Below are positions 45,760-52,609 of a stretch of DNA of 64,000 nucleotides, one piece after another. Location: NCBI GenBank assembly GCA_900770725.1, contig CAAGLL010000027.1:18439-82438 (forward strand). The letters run 5' to 3'. Made by a program: the position numbers and the translations under genes. Every line of letters begins with the position of its first letter. The stretch's first letter is position 1. The stretch comes from an uncultured Succinivibrio sp. (GTDB lineage: Bacteria > Pseudomonadota > Gammaproteobacteria > Enterobacterales > Succinivibrionaceae). The notes beneath the pieces are model-generated. The model searched no databases. It was not told where the DNA came from and saw nothing but the letters and a program-made list of their open reading frames with translations.

Positions 45760-46308
45760 TTAGTTGGCCTGGGTGCGGAACGGGAAGTCAAAGGCCTGGA
45801 GGAGGGCCCTGCCCTCTTCATCGGTCTTGGCGGTGGTGGTGATGGTGATGTCAAGACCACGGACCGCGTCCACCTTGTCGTAATCGATCTCAGGGAAAAT
45901 GATCTGCTCACGCACGCCCATGGAATAGTTCCCCCTGCCGTCGAATGACTTGGGCGACAGGCCGCGGAAGTCGCGGATGCGCGGAATGGCGATCACAATT
46001 AAACGCTCGAGGAACTCCCACATGCGCTCGCCGCGCAGGGTGACCTTGCAGCCGATTGGATAGCCTTCACGAATATGGAAGCCCGCTACAGACTTGCGAA
46101 CTTTGGTGATAAGAGGCTTCTGGCCGGAGATGGCGGCCATATCGCGCGCTGCGTTCTCAAGAATCTTCTTGTCGGCAACGGCTTCACCAACACCCATGTT
46201 CAGGGTGATCTTCACAATCCGAGGGACTTGCATGACCGTCTTGTAACCAAATTTCTCAGTCAGCTTTTTGATTACTTCCTGCTTGTATAAATCATGCAGT
46301 TTCGCCAT
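45760..46308 (-). CDS. rplE: 50S ribosomal protein L5
   Basis: Binds 5S rRNA and contacts P-site tRNA. It starts MAKLHDLYKQEVIKKLTEKF; MGVGEAVADKKILENAARD, RDFRGLSPKSFDGRGNYSMG and the C-terminal TAKTDEEGRALLQAFDFPFR follow. The 182 residues are the usual length. Confidence 0.97.
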   Translation of the reverse strand: MAKLHDLYKQEVIKKLTEKFGYKTVMQVPRIVKITLNMGVGEAVADKKILENAARDMAAISGQKPLITKVRKSVAGFHIREGYPIGCKVTLRGERMWEFLERLIVIAIPRIRDFRGLSPKSFDGRGNYSMGVREQIIFPEIDYDKVDAVRGLDITITTTAKTDEEGRALLQAFDFPFRTQAN

Positions 46309-46326
46309 CGTTATTCTCCTATTAAC

Positions 46327-46653
46327 TTACTTGGCTGATGCAATGATCTTGTTCGTCGACTTGTAGAAGCGGACTTTCTTGCCGTCTTCAAAGCGGAAGC
46401 CAACGCGATCAGCTTTCTTGGTGTCAGGGTTGAAGATAGCGACGTTCGAGACATCCATCGGAGCCTCGATGTTCACGATCCCGCCTGCCACGCCCAGGGC
46501 CGGATTCGGCTTCTGGTGCTTCTTGTGCACATTGATGCTCTCGACGACCACCTTGTGCTCCTTGGGGATGACGCGGGTGACTTTGCCGGTCTTGCCCTTG
46601 TCCTTGCCAGTTATGACGATGACTTCGTCATTGCTGCGAATTTTCGCTGCCAT
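46327..46653 (-). CDS. rplX: 50S ribosomal protein L24
   Basis: Early assembly initiator of the 50S subunit. The KOW motif is IRSNDEVIVITGKDKGKTGK, followed by VTRVIPKEHKVVVESINVHK. The 108 residues are slightly longer than E. coli (104). It lies between rplN and rplE. Confidence 0.97.
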   Translation of the reverse strand: MAAKIRSNDEVIVITGKDKGKTGKVTRVIPKEHKVVVESINVHKKHQKPNPALGVAGGIVNIEAPMDVSNVAIFNPDTKKADRVGFRFEDGKKVRFYKSTNKIIASAK

Positions 46654-46669
46654 TCTCTATAGACCCCTA

Positions 46670-47038
46670 TTACAGAACTTCCGGAGCCAGTGACACGATC
46701 TTCATGAAGGTCTCGGTGCGGAGTTCGCGGGTGACCGGTCCGAAAATACGGGTGCCAATAGGCTCGTGCTGGGCAGTCAGGAGGACTGCGGCGTTGCTGT
46801 CGAAGCGGATGACTGAACCATCAGGACGGCGGACACCTTTCTTGGTGCGCACGACGACGGCGTCAACCACATCGCCCTTCTTGACCTTGCCGCGGGGGAT
46901 TGCGTCCTTGACGGACACCTTGATGATGTCGCCAATTCCTGCGTAACGGCGGTGGGATCCTCCGAGGACCTTAATGCACATTACGGAACGCGCGCCCGAG
47001 TTGTCAGCAACGTCAAGCATGCTTTGCATCTGGATCAT
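46670..47038 (-). CDS. rplN: 50S ribosomal protein L14
   Basis: First gene of the spc operon. The 122 residues start MIQMQSMLDVADNSGARSVM; KVLGGSHRRYAGIGDIIKVS and RIFGPVTRELRTETFMKIVS follow. It has its own promoter upstream, so it is separate from the S10 operon, as in E. coli. Confidence 0.97.
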   Translation of the reverse strand: MIQMQSMLDVADNSGARSVMCIKVLGGSHRRYAGIGDIIKVSVKDAIPRGKVKKGDVVDAVVVRTKKGVRRPDGSVIRFDSNAAVLLTAQHEPIGTRIFGPVTRELRTETFMKIVSLAPEVL

Positions 47039-47103
47039 TTTTGACTAATGCTCCGGTTAAAGAAAATAAAACACCCTGCCCGGGATAGGGCAAAAGGCGA
47101 ATC

Positions 47104-47132
47104 AAGATACCATAAATTAAAGAAGGCCGCAA
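47104..47132 (-). promoter_or_regulatory. promoter of the spc operon
   Basis: TTGCGG (47132-47127) and TATCTT (47109-47104) on the minus strand with 17 bases between. The -35 hexamer lies inside the 3' arm of the preceding S10-operon terminator. Transcription would start about 60 bases before rplN. Confidence 0.65.
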
Positions 47133-47157
47133 CTGCGTTTAACAGTCGCGGCCTTCT
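47121..47157 (-). terminator. terminator of the S10 operon
   Basis: On the minus strand AGAAGGCCGC-GACTG pairs with CAGT-T-GCGGCCTTCT (one mismatch, 7-base loop), followed by TTAATTTAT. It is 17 bases after the rpsQ stop. It overlaps the spc promoter. Confidence 0.75.
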
Positions 47158-47174
47158 GGATGCCTTAAAAAGGC

Positions 47175-47450
47175 TTAGACGCGGGTGGCCTTCTCGATGA
47201 CCTTGCTCAGCCTCCAGGCGATGGTCTTGGAGACCGGCCTGCCTTCGACGATCTCAACGAGATCGCCCTCATGGGCCTCGTTGTTGGGATCGGCGACGTG
47301 GAACTTGGTCGTCTTGGTCACGATCTTGCCGTAGACGGGGTGCTTGACGCGGCGCTCAACAGCGACCACGCAGGCCTTCATCATCTTGTCGCTCACAACG
47401 CGGCCGCGGAGGGAGCGTGCGGACTTGGCTGCATTCTGTTCTTCGGACAT
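47175..47450 (-). CDS. rpsQ: 30S ribosomal protein S17
   Basis: 16S rRNA binder of 91 residues. The OB-fold core reads LRGRVVSDKMMKACVVAVER and VKHPVYGKIVTKTTKFHVAD. It is the last gene of the S10 operon, followed by a strong hairpin. Confidence 0.97.
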   Translation of the reverse strand: MSEEQNAAKSARSLRGRVVSDKMMKACVVAVERRVKHPVYGKIVTKTTKFHVADPNNEAHEGDLVEIVEGRPVSKTIAWRLSKVIEKATRV

Positions 47451-47460
47451 TTACACTACC

Positions 47461-47667
47461 TCACTTGGCGCTCTGCTGGGCATTGGCCTTCTCAGTGAGA
47501 ATGGTCTTGACCCTGGCGATGTTGCGGCGGACCTTCCTCACGCCGTCAGTCTTGGTCAGGGAGCCTGACTTTAACTGGAAGCGCAGGTTGAACTGCTCGC
47601 GCTGGAGATCGGAGAGCTCCTTCTTGAGCTCCTCGACCGACTTCTGACGTAACTCGTTGTTCTGCAT
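47461..47667 (-). CDS. rpmC: 50S ribosomal protein L29
   Basis: Small helical protein by the tunnel exit, where SRP and trigger factor bind. The 68 residues contain LRQKSVEELKKELSDLQREQ followed by FNLRFQLKSGSL. It overlaps the rplP stop by one base. Confidence 0.97.
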   Translation of the reverse strand: MQNNELRQKSVEELKKELSDLQREQFNLRFQLKSGSLTKTDGVRKVRRNIARVKTILTEKANAQQSAK

Positions 47668-48080
47668 TAGATCACCTGCTTGCGGACAAATGAGGTGGTA
47701 ACGGAGAGCTTGGCAGCTGCAAGGCGGAACGCCTCGCGGGCCACGTTCTCAGGGATGCCGGAGACCTCGAAGAGGACGCGGCCGGGCTGGATCGGGGCGA
47801 CCCAGTACTCGACGGTTCCCTTGCCCTTGCCCATGCGGACGCCGAGGGCCTTCTTGGTGATCGGCTTGTCCGGGAAGATGCGGATCCAGACCTTGCCCTG
47901 GCGGTTCATCTCACGGGTGAACGCGCGGCGGGCCGCCTCGATCTCGCGGGCGGTAATCTGCCCGCGGGAGGTTGCCTTCAGGCCGAAATCGCCGAACTCA
48001 ACGGTGGAGCCTGCATAGCAGAGCCCCTCGTTGCGACCCTTCTGGGTCTTGCGGTACTTAGTGCGTTTAGGCTGTAACAT
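47667..48080 (-). CDS. rplP: 50S ribosomal protein L16
   Basis: Large-subunit protein at the A site. The 137 residues start MLQPKRTKYRKTQKGRNEGL; GQITAREIEAARRAFTREMN and IRIFPDKPITKKALGVRMGK follow. Length and motifs are canonical. Confidence 0.97.
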   Translation of the reverse strand: MLQPKRTKYRKTQKGRNEGLCYAGSTVEFGDFGLKATSRGQITAREIEAARRAFTREMNRQGKVWIRIFPDKPITKKALGVRMGKGKGTVEYWVAPIQPGRVLFEVSGIPENVAREAFRLAAAKLSVTTSFVRKQVI

Positions 48081-48093
48081 TTAAAGTCCTCCG

Positions 48094-48900
48094 TTATTCA
48101 GCCTTGCTGTCAGCGGCAGGCGCATCGGCCTTCTTGGCAGCGGCGGCGGCAGGCCTGTCACCGCGGCGGCCGCGGCCGTTGCGGGCCTGGTCGTCGCCAC
48201 GGCGGCGGTGGCGCCCGGCAGGGGCGACAGAACCGTTGTTCTCGTCCTTCTCTTCAACGGCCGAGGGCATGCCGCCCAGGACTTCGCCCTTGAAGATCCA
48301 GACCTTGATGCCGATCACGCCATAGGTGGTGACGGCCTCGGAGAGCGCGTAGTCGATGTCGGCACGGAGGGTGTGCAGGGGGACGCGGCCCTCGCGCAGC
48401 CACTCGGTGCGGGCGATCTCGGCGCCGCCTAAGCGGCCGGAGACCTCGATCTTGACGCCCTGGGCGCCAGCGCGCATCGCGTTCTGGATCGCCTTCTTCA
48501 TGGCGCGGCGGAACATAACGCGGCGGACGAGCTGCTGCGCGATGGAGTCGGCAACCAGCTTGGCGTCGAGGTCAGGCTTGCGGATCTCGCTGATGTTCAC
48601 CTGGGCAGGAACCCCGGCGATCTTGGCGATCTGCTTGCGCAGCCTCTCGACATCCTCGCCCTTCTTGCCGATCACGATGCCCGGGCGGGCAGTGCAGATC
48701 GTCACGCGGATGCTCTTGGCAGGACGCTCGATCAGGATCTTGGACACGGAGGCGTTCTCAAGCTCCTTGGACAGGAACTTGCGCACGTCGATGTCGCTCT
48801 TGACGTTGACAGGGTAAACCTTGCTGTTGGCGTACCAGGTGGAAATGTACGGCTTGGTGATGCCGAGCCTTATTCCATTGGGATTGATTTTCTGGCCCAT
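48094..48900 (-). CDS. rpsC: 30S ribosomal protein S3, C-terminally extended
   Basis: Part of the mRNA entry channel with helicase function. It starts MGQKINPNGIRLGITKPYIS; the KH loop is in RPGIVIGKKGEDVERLRKQI, and the C-terminal domain includes VSGRLGGAEIARTEWLREGR. At 268 residues it is about 35 longer than E. coli. The surplus is a tail with Arg-rich and then Ala/Lys/Asp-rich parts. Confidence 0.96.
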   Translation of the reverse strand: MGQKINPNGIRLGITKPYISTWYANSKVYPVNVKSDIDVRKFLSKELENASVSKILIERPAKSIRVTICTARPGIVIGKKGEDVERLRKQIAKIAGVPAQVNISEIRKPDLDAKLVADSIAQQLVRRVMFRRAMKKAIQNAMRAGAQGVKIEVSGRLGGAEIARTEWLREGRVPLHTLRADIDYALSEAVTTYGVIGIKVWIFKGEVLGGMPSAVEEKDENNGSVAPAGRHRRRGDDQARNGRGRRGDRPAAAAAKKADAPAADSKAE

Positions 48901-48915
48901 GATTGCTCCTGTACC

Positions 48916-49254
48916 TTATTCCTTGTTCGCCACGCACACGGTGATGTGCGAAGTGCGCTTCACGATGCGGTCAGCGCGGCCCTTGGCACGCGGCATGATG
49001 CGCTTGAGGGAAGGGCCTTCGTCAACCGTGATCTTGGAGATGAACAGGGTATCGGGGTCGAGGCTCTCGTTGTTGACGGCGTTAGCAACAGCCGACATCA
49101 CGACCTTCCTGATCAGTCCTGCAGCCTTGCGGGGGCTGAACTGGAGGAGGTCGAGCGCCTTCTGCACCGGCATGCCCCTGACCTGATCGGCCACGAGGCG
49201 GGTCTTCTGGGCAGAAGAACGGGCGTAACGCTGTACTGCTTTAACTTCTTGCAT
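48916..49254 (-). CDS. rplV: 50S ribosomal protein L22
   Basis: Lines the exit tunnel. The 112 residues contain KAVQRYARSSAQKTRLVADQ, VRGMPVQKALDLLQFSPRKA and the C-terminal MPRAKGRADRIVKRTSHITV. The tunnel hairpin MPRAKGRA is intact. Confidence 0.97.
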   Translation of the reverse strand: MQEVKAVQRYARSSAQKTRLVADQVRGMPVQKALDLLQFSPRKAAGLIRKVVMSAVANAVNNESLDPDTLFISKITVDEGPSLKRIMPRAKGRADRIVKRTSHITVCVANKE

Positions 49255-49265
49255 TCTTCAAACTC

Positions 49266-49595
49266 CTATTTGGCAGGCGCGGCAGCAGGGGCGGCAGCAG
49301 GTGCTGCGGCAGGGGCGGCAGCAGTCGCATCGCCGGCCGACAGCGCGTGGCCGTGGAAGGTGCGGGTCGGAGCAAACTCGCCGAGCTTGTGGCCGATCAT
49401 GTCCTCGGTGATGAACACCGGCACGTGCTGATGGCCGTTGTGCACCGCGATGGTCATGCCGATCATCTGCGGGATAACCACGGAGCGGCGGGACCAGGTC
49501 TTGATGGGCTTCTTGTCGCCCGACTGCTGGGCCGCCTGAACCTTCTTCAGTAAGGACTCGTCAATGAAAGGTCCTTTCTTCAGAGAACGTGACAT
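49266..49595 (-). CDS. rpsS: 30S ribosomal protein S19, C-terminally extended
   Basis: Head protein of the 30S subunit. The core is MSRSLKKGPFIDESLLKKVQ, KTWSRRSVVIPQMIGMTIAV and HKLGEFAPTRTFHGHA. At 109 residues it is about 17 longer than usual. The tail consists of repeated Ala-Ala-Pro units, encoded by a tandem GCAGC-rich repeat near 49269-49320. Confidence 0.96.
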   Translation of the reverse strand: MSRSLKKGPFIDESLLKKVQAAQQSGDKKPIKTWSRRSVVIPQMIGMTIAVHNGHQHVPVFITEDMIGHKLGEFAPTRTFHGHALSAGDATAAAPAAAPAAAPAAAPAK

Positions 49596-49615
49596 CTTAT
49601 ATCCTCACGAAAGAG

Positions 49616-50431
49616 TTAACGGTGGTGGACAATGTACTTCTCAGTACGCTTGTTCTTGCGGGTCTTGAAGCCCTTGCAAGGAGTTCCCCACGGTGAACGC
49701 GGCTGGATGCCCTTGTTGCGGCCTTCGCCACCGCCATGCGGGTGGTCGATAGGGTTCATCGACATGCCGCGGACGGTCGGGCGGATGCCGCGCCAGCGCT
49801 TGGCGCCAGCCTTGCCCAGCTGCTCGAGCATGTGCTCGCCATTGCCGACTTCGCCGACGGTGGCGCGGCAGGCAGCAGGGACGCGGCGCATTTCGCCGGA
49901 ACGCATGCGGAGGGTCACGTAAGCGCCTTCACGGGCGAGGACTTCGCAGTAGGAGCCGGCAGAGCGGGCGAACTGCGCGCCATTGCCCGGGATGAGCTCG
50001 ACGCCGTGGACGACGGTGCCCAGGGGGATGTTCTCCAGTGGCAGCGCGTTGCCGACAGCGATCGGGGCGTCAGGGCCGGAGATGATCTTGTCGCCGGCCT
50101 TCAGGCCCTTGGGCGCGAGGATGTACTGGCGCACGCCGTCCTTGTAGAGGACGAGGGCGATGTGGGACGAGCGATTGGGATCGTACTCGATGCGCTCGAC
50201 AACGGCCTCGATGCCGTCCTTGTTGCGCTTGAAGTCGATGATGCGATAGCGCTGCTTGTGGCCGCCGCCGATGTGGCGGGTGGAAATGTGGCCGTAGTTG
50301 TCGCGGCCGCCGGTCTTGCGCTTCTCAACGGTCAGGCGAGCGAAAGGGCCGCCCTTCCAGAGGCCAGGGGTCTTGACCTGGACAACGTGGCGACGTGCCG
50401 GGGAGGTCGGCTTAGCCTTGATGATAGCCAT
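49616..50431 (-). CDS. rplB: 50S ribosomal protein L2
   Basis: Large-subunit protein near the peptidyl-transferase centre. The 271 residues contain IKAKPTSPARRHVVQVKTPG, GRDNYGHISTRHIGGGHKQR and the conserved VRGMSMNPIDHPHGGGEGRN with its essential His. Its GTP-less fold and length are canonical. It overlaps rplW by one base. Confidence 0.97.
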   Translation of the reverse strand: MAIIKAKPTSPARRHVVQVKTPGLWKGGPFARLTVEKRKTGGRDNYGHISTRHIGGGHKQRYRIIDFKRNKDGIEAVVERIEYDPNRSSHIALVLYKDGVRQYILAPKGLKAGDKIISGPDAPIAVGNALPLENIPLGTVVHGVELIPGNGAQFARSAGSYCEVLAREGAYVTLRMRSGEMRRVPAACRATVGEVGNGEHMLEQLGKAGAKRWRGIRPTVRGMSMNPIDHPHGGGEGRNKGIQPRSPWGTPCKGFKTRKNKRTEKYIVHHR

Positions 50432-50760
50432 TATTTGCTCTCCTTTTCAGCAGACTGCTCAAGAGCAGTGGTGTCAGGGATCTTCACGCCTTCAGGAAGG
50501 GTGACGTAGGCCTTCTTCCAGTCGGAGCGCCTGCCGATGCCATGGACGGTGCGGCGGGTCTTGCCCTTCACGATCAGGGTGCGAACGCTCTTGACCTGCT
50601 CAACGTTGAGGATCTTCTTCGCGGCAGCCTTGATCTCGTCCTTGGTCGCATTGAGGGCGACCTTGAACACAACCGTGTTGCGCTGCGTCATTGCGGCGTT
50701 GCTCTTCTCGGTGGTGATCGGGGCGATGATCACCTTGTAAATGCGGGAGTCAGTAATCAT
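50431..50760 (-). CDS. rplW: 50S ribosomal protein L23
   Basis: Docking site at the tunnel exit for trigger factor and SRP. The 109 residues contain IYKVIIAPITTEKSNAAMTQ, VFKVALNATKDEIKAAAKKI and KGKTRRTVHGIGRRSDWKKA. It overlaps the rplD stop by four bases. Confidence 0.97.
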   Translation of the reverse strand: MITDSRIYKVIIAPITTEKSNAAMTQRNTVVFKVALNATKDEIKAAAKKILNVEQVKSVRTLIVKGKTRRTVHGIGRRSDWKKAYVTLPEGVKIPDTTALEQSAEKESK

Positions 50761-51368
50761 TTCAGGAGCTCCTCGACCTTCTTGACGGCGGCGGTGGTCA
50801 TGACGACCTTCTCGTGGCCGATCAGGCTAACGGGGTTGAAGCCGGCGGTGCCGGGCTGGCAGACATCGACCTTGTAGAGGTTGCGGGCGGCCAGGAAGAC
50901 GTTCTGGTCGAACTCACCAGTGACGATCAGGGGCTGCTTGAGCTCAAGCTCCTTGAGCTTGGCGACCATCGACTTGGTCTTGCAGTCGGCGAGCTTGAAG
51001 TCATCGACCACGAGCAGACGGCCCTGGCGGACCAGCTCGGAGAGGATGCTGCGCATCGCAACGCGGTACATCTTGCGGTTGACCTTCTGGGTCCAGTCCT
51101 GCGGCTTCGCGGCGAAAATGGTGCCGCCAGCTCTCCACAGAGGGGAGCGGGTGGAACCGGCGCGGGCGCGGCCGGTGCCCTTCTGGCGGAACGGCTTGCG
51201 GCCGCCGCCGGAGACCTCGGAACGGGTCTTCTGGGCCTTGGTGCCGGCGCGGGCGCAGGCCAGGTACGATACTACGACCTGGTGGACCAGAGGCTCGTTG
51301 AACTCGCGGCCGAAGGTGTTTTCTGACACTTCCAGAGGCTTGTCAGCGCCAATCATCTTTAATTCCAT
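50757..51368 (-). CDS. rplD: 50S ribosomal protein L4
   Basis: Tunnel protein, and in E. coli the feedback regulator of the S10 operon. The 203 residues include GGGRKPFRQKGTGRARAGST, the tunnel loop, and SPLWRAGGTIFAAKPQDWTQ. Feedback through the S10 leader upstream of rpsJ is plausible by analogy only. Confidence 0.97.
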   Translation of the reverse strand: MELKMIGADKPLEVSENTFGREFNEPLVHQVVVSYLACARAGTKAQKTRSEVSGGGRKPFRQKGTGRARAGSTRSPLWRAGGTIFAAKPQDWTQKVNRKMYRVAMRSILSELVRQGRLLVVDDFKLADCKTKSMVAKLKELELKQPLIVTGEFDQNVFLAARNLYKVDVCQPGTAGFNPVSLIGHEKVVMTTAAVKKVEELLK

Positions 51369-51386
51369 GATCTTGTTTACCTCAGG

Positions 51387-52025
51387 TTAAGCTTTGACAC
51401 TCGGCCTAACGATCAGATCCCCGTTGTTGGCGCCGGGAACGGCACCCTTGACGAGGAGCAGATTGCGGGCGGAATCAATGCGGACAAGCTCGAGGTCCAG
51501 AACGGTGACCTTCTCATCGCCCATGTGCCCGACCATCTTCTTGCCCTTGAACACGCGGCCCGGGGTCTGGTTCTGGCCAGTGGAGCCAGGAACGCGGTGG
51601 GAGCGCGAGTTGCCGTGGGTGAAGTCCTGGTGGAGGAAGTGGTAGCGCTTGATGGTGCCGGCGGTGCCTTTGCCCTTGCTGCGGCCAGTGACGTCCACCT
51701 TCTTCACGTCCTTGAAGGCGTCGACCTTGATCTCGGTGCCCACAGGGTAGGAGGCGAGTTCTTCCTCGGAGAGGCGGAACTCCCAGAGGCCGCGGCCTGC
51801 CTCGACCTTGGCCTTGGCGAAATGGCCGGCCTCGGCCTTGTTGATGCGGCTCGCCTTGCGGGTGCCGGTGGTGACCTGGATGGCATTGTAGCCGTCGGTT
51901 TCCACATTCTTGACCTGGGTGACGCGGTTAGCCTCGACCTGGATGACGGTGACGGGAACAGACTGGCCGTTCTCGTTGAACACGCGGGTCATGCCAAGCT
52001 TGCGGCCTACTAAACCGATTGACAT
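51387..52025 (-). CDS. rplC: 50S ribosomal protein L3
   Basis: Early 50S assembly protein reaching the peptidyl-transferase centre. The 212 residues contain SIGLVGRKLGMTRVFNENGQ, GKGTAGTIKRYHFLHQDFTH and GSTGQNQTPGRVFKGKKMVG. Gln in GSTGQNQTPG is the site methylated by PrmB in E. coli. Confidence 0.97.
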   Translation of the reverse strand: MSIGLVGRKLGMTRVFNENGQSVPVTVIQVEANRVTQVKNVETDGYNAIQVTTGTRKASRINKAEAGHFAKAKVEAGRGLWEFRLSEEELASYPVGTEIKVDAFKDVKKVDVTGRSKGKGTAGTIKRYHFLHQDFTHGNSRSHRVPGSTGQNQTPGRVFKGKKMVGHMGDEKVTVLDLELVRIDSARNLLLVKGAVPGANNGDLIVRPSVKA

Positions 52026-52043
52026 TTGTTATTCCCCTCTCAA

Positions 52044-52355
52044 TTAGCGAAGGCTGATCTGAACATCCACACCGGCGGCGAGGTCGAGGCGCATGAGTGC
52101 GTCAACGGTCTTCTCGGTCGGCTCCACGATATCGACGAGGCGCTTGTGAGTACGGATCTCGTACTGGTCACGCGCATCCTTGTTCACATGCGGGGAGATG
52201 AGCACGGTGTAGCGCTCCTTGCGGGTGGGGAGCGGGATCGGTCCGCGGACCTGGGCGCCAGTGCGCTTGGCGGTTTCGACGATCTCTGCGGTAGAGTGGT
52301 CGATTAACCTGTGGTCGTAAGCTTTGAGACGGATCCTGATTCTCTGATTCTGCAT
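52044..52355 (-). CDS. rpsJ: 30S ribosomal protein S10
   Basis: 30S head protein that also bridges NusG and NusB during antitermination. The 103 residues match E. coli length when the ATG at 52355 (MQNQRIRIRLKAYDHRLI) is used. GPIPLPTRKERYTVLISPHV and RTHKRLVDIVEPTEKTVDAL are canonical. It is the first gene of the S10 operon, behind a leader of about 185 bases. Confidence 0.97.
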   Translation of the reverse strand: MQNQRIRIRLKAYDHRLIDHSTAEIVETAKRTGAQVRGPIPLPTRKERYTVLISPHVNKDARDQYEIRTHKRLVDIVEPTEKTVDALMRLDLAAGVDVQISLR

Positions 52356-52540
52356 GGCAGACTCCATAAAAGAACATACAGACACCTGCCTTCCTGTTTC
52401 CTTTTTCTTAAAAAACAGGAGGAAGTGCTGCGATTGCTACTGTTCCCCAAAAATCATGGGGAGTTCCTCAGCCGCATACCCTTTCGGGCAGTAGGGCTGG
52501 CTTGCCGGAAACCGCCCAACCAAGGGGGCCGGCAAAACGT
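52356..52540 (-). promoter_or_regulatory. S10-operon leader with hairpins
   Basis: Untranslated leader of about 185 bases between the predicted start site and rpsJ, close to the 172-base E. coli leader that L4 controls. Two stems are visible on the minus strand: CCCC/GGGG around ATGATTTTT, and a longer TTCCT...GTTT with AAAC...AGGAA pair around a T-run. I did not match the E. coli L4 site in detail. Confidence 0.5.
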
Positions 52541-52546
52541 GCCGTA

Positions 52547-52574
52547 ATTATACGCTTGACAGCGCCTTATGCAA
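52547..52574 (-). promoter_or_regulatory. promoter of the S10 operon
   Basis: TTGCAT (52574-52569) and TATAAT (52552-52547) on the minus strand with 16 bases between, about 190 bases before rpsJ. Confidence 0.7.
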
Positions 52575-52609
52575 GCGCCGGATCGGGATTTTTACGCCGC
52601 GGATCGCGA

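Noticed and set aside
49269..49320. Microsatellite or CRISPR-like repeat
   Set aside because: It is the in-frame Ala-Ala-Pro coding repeat of the S19 tail.
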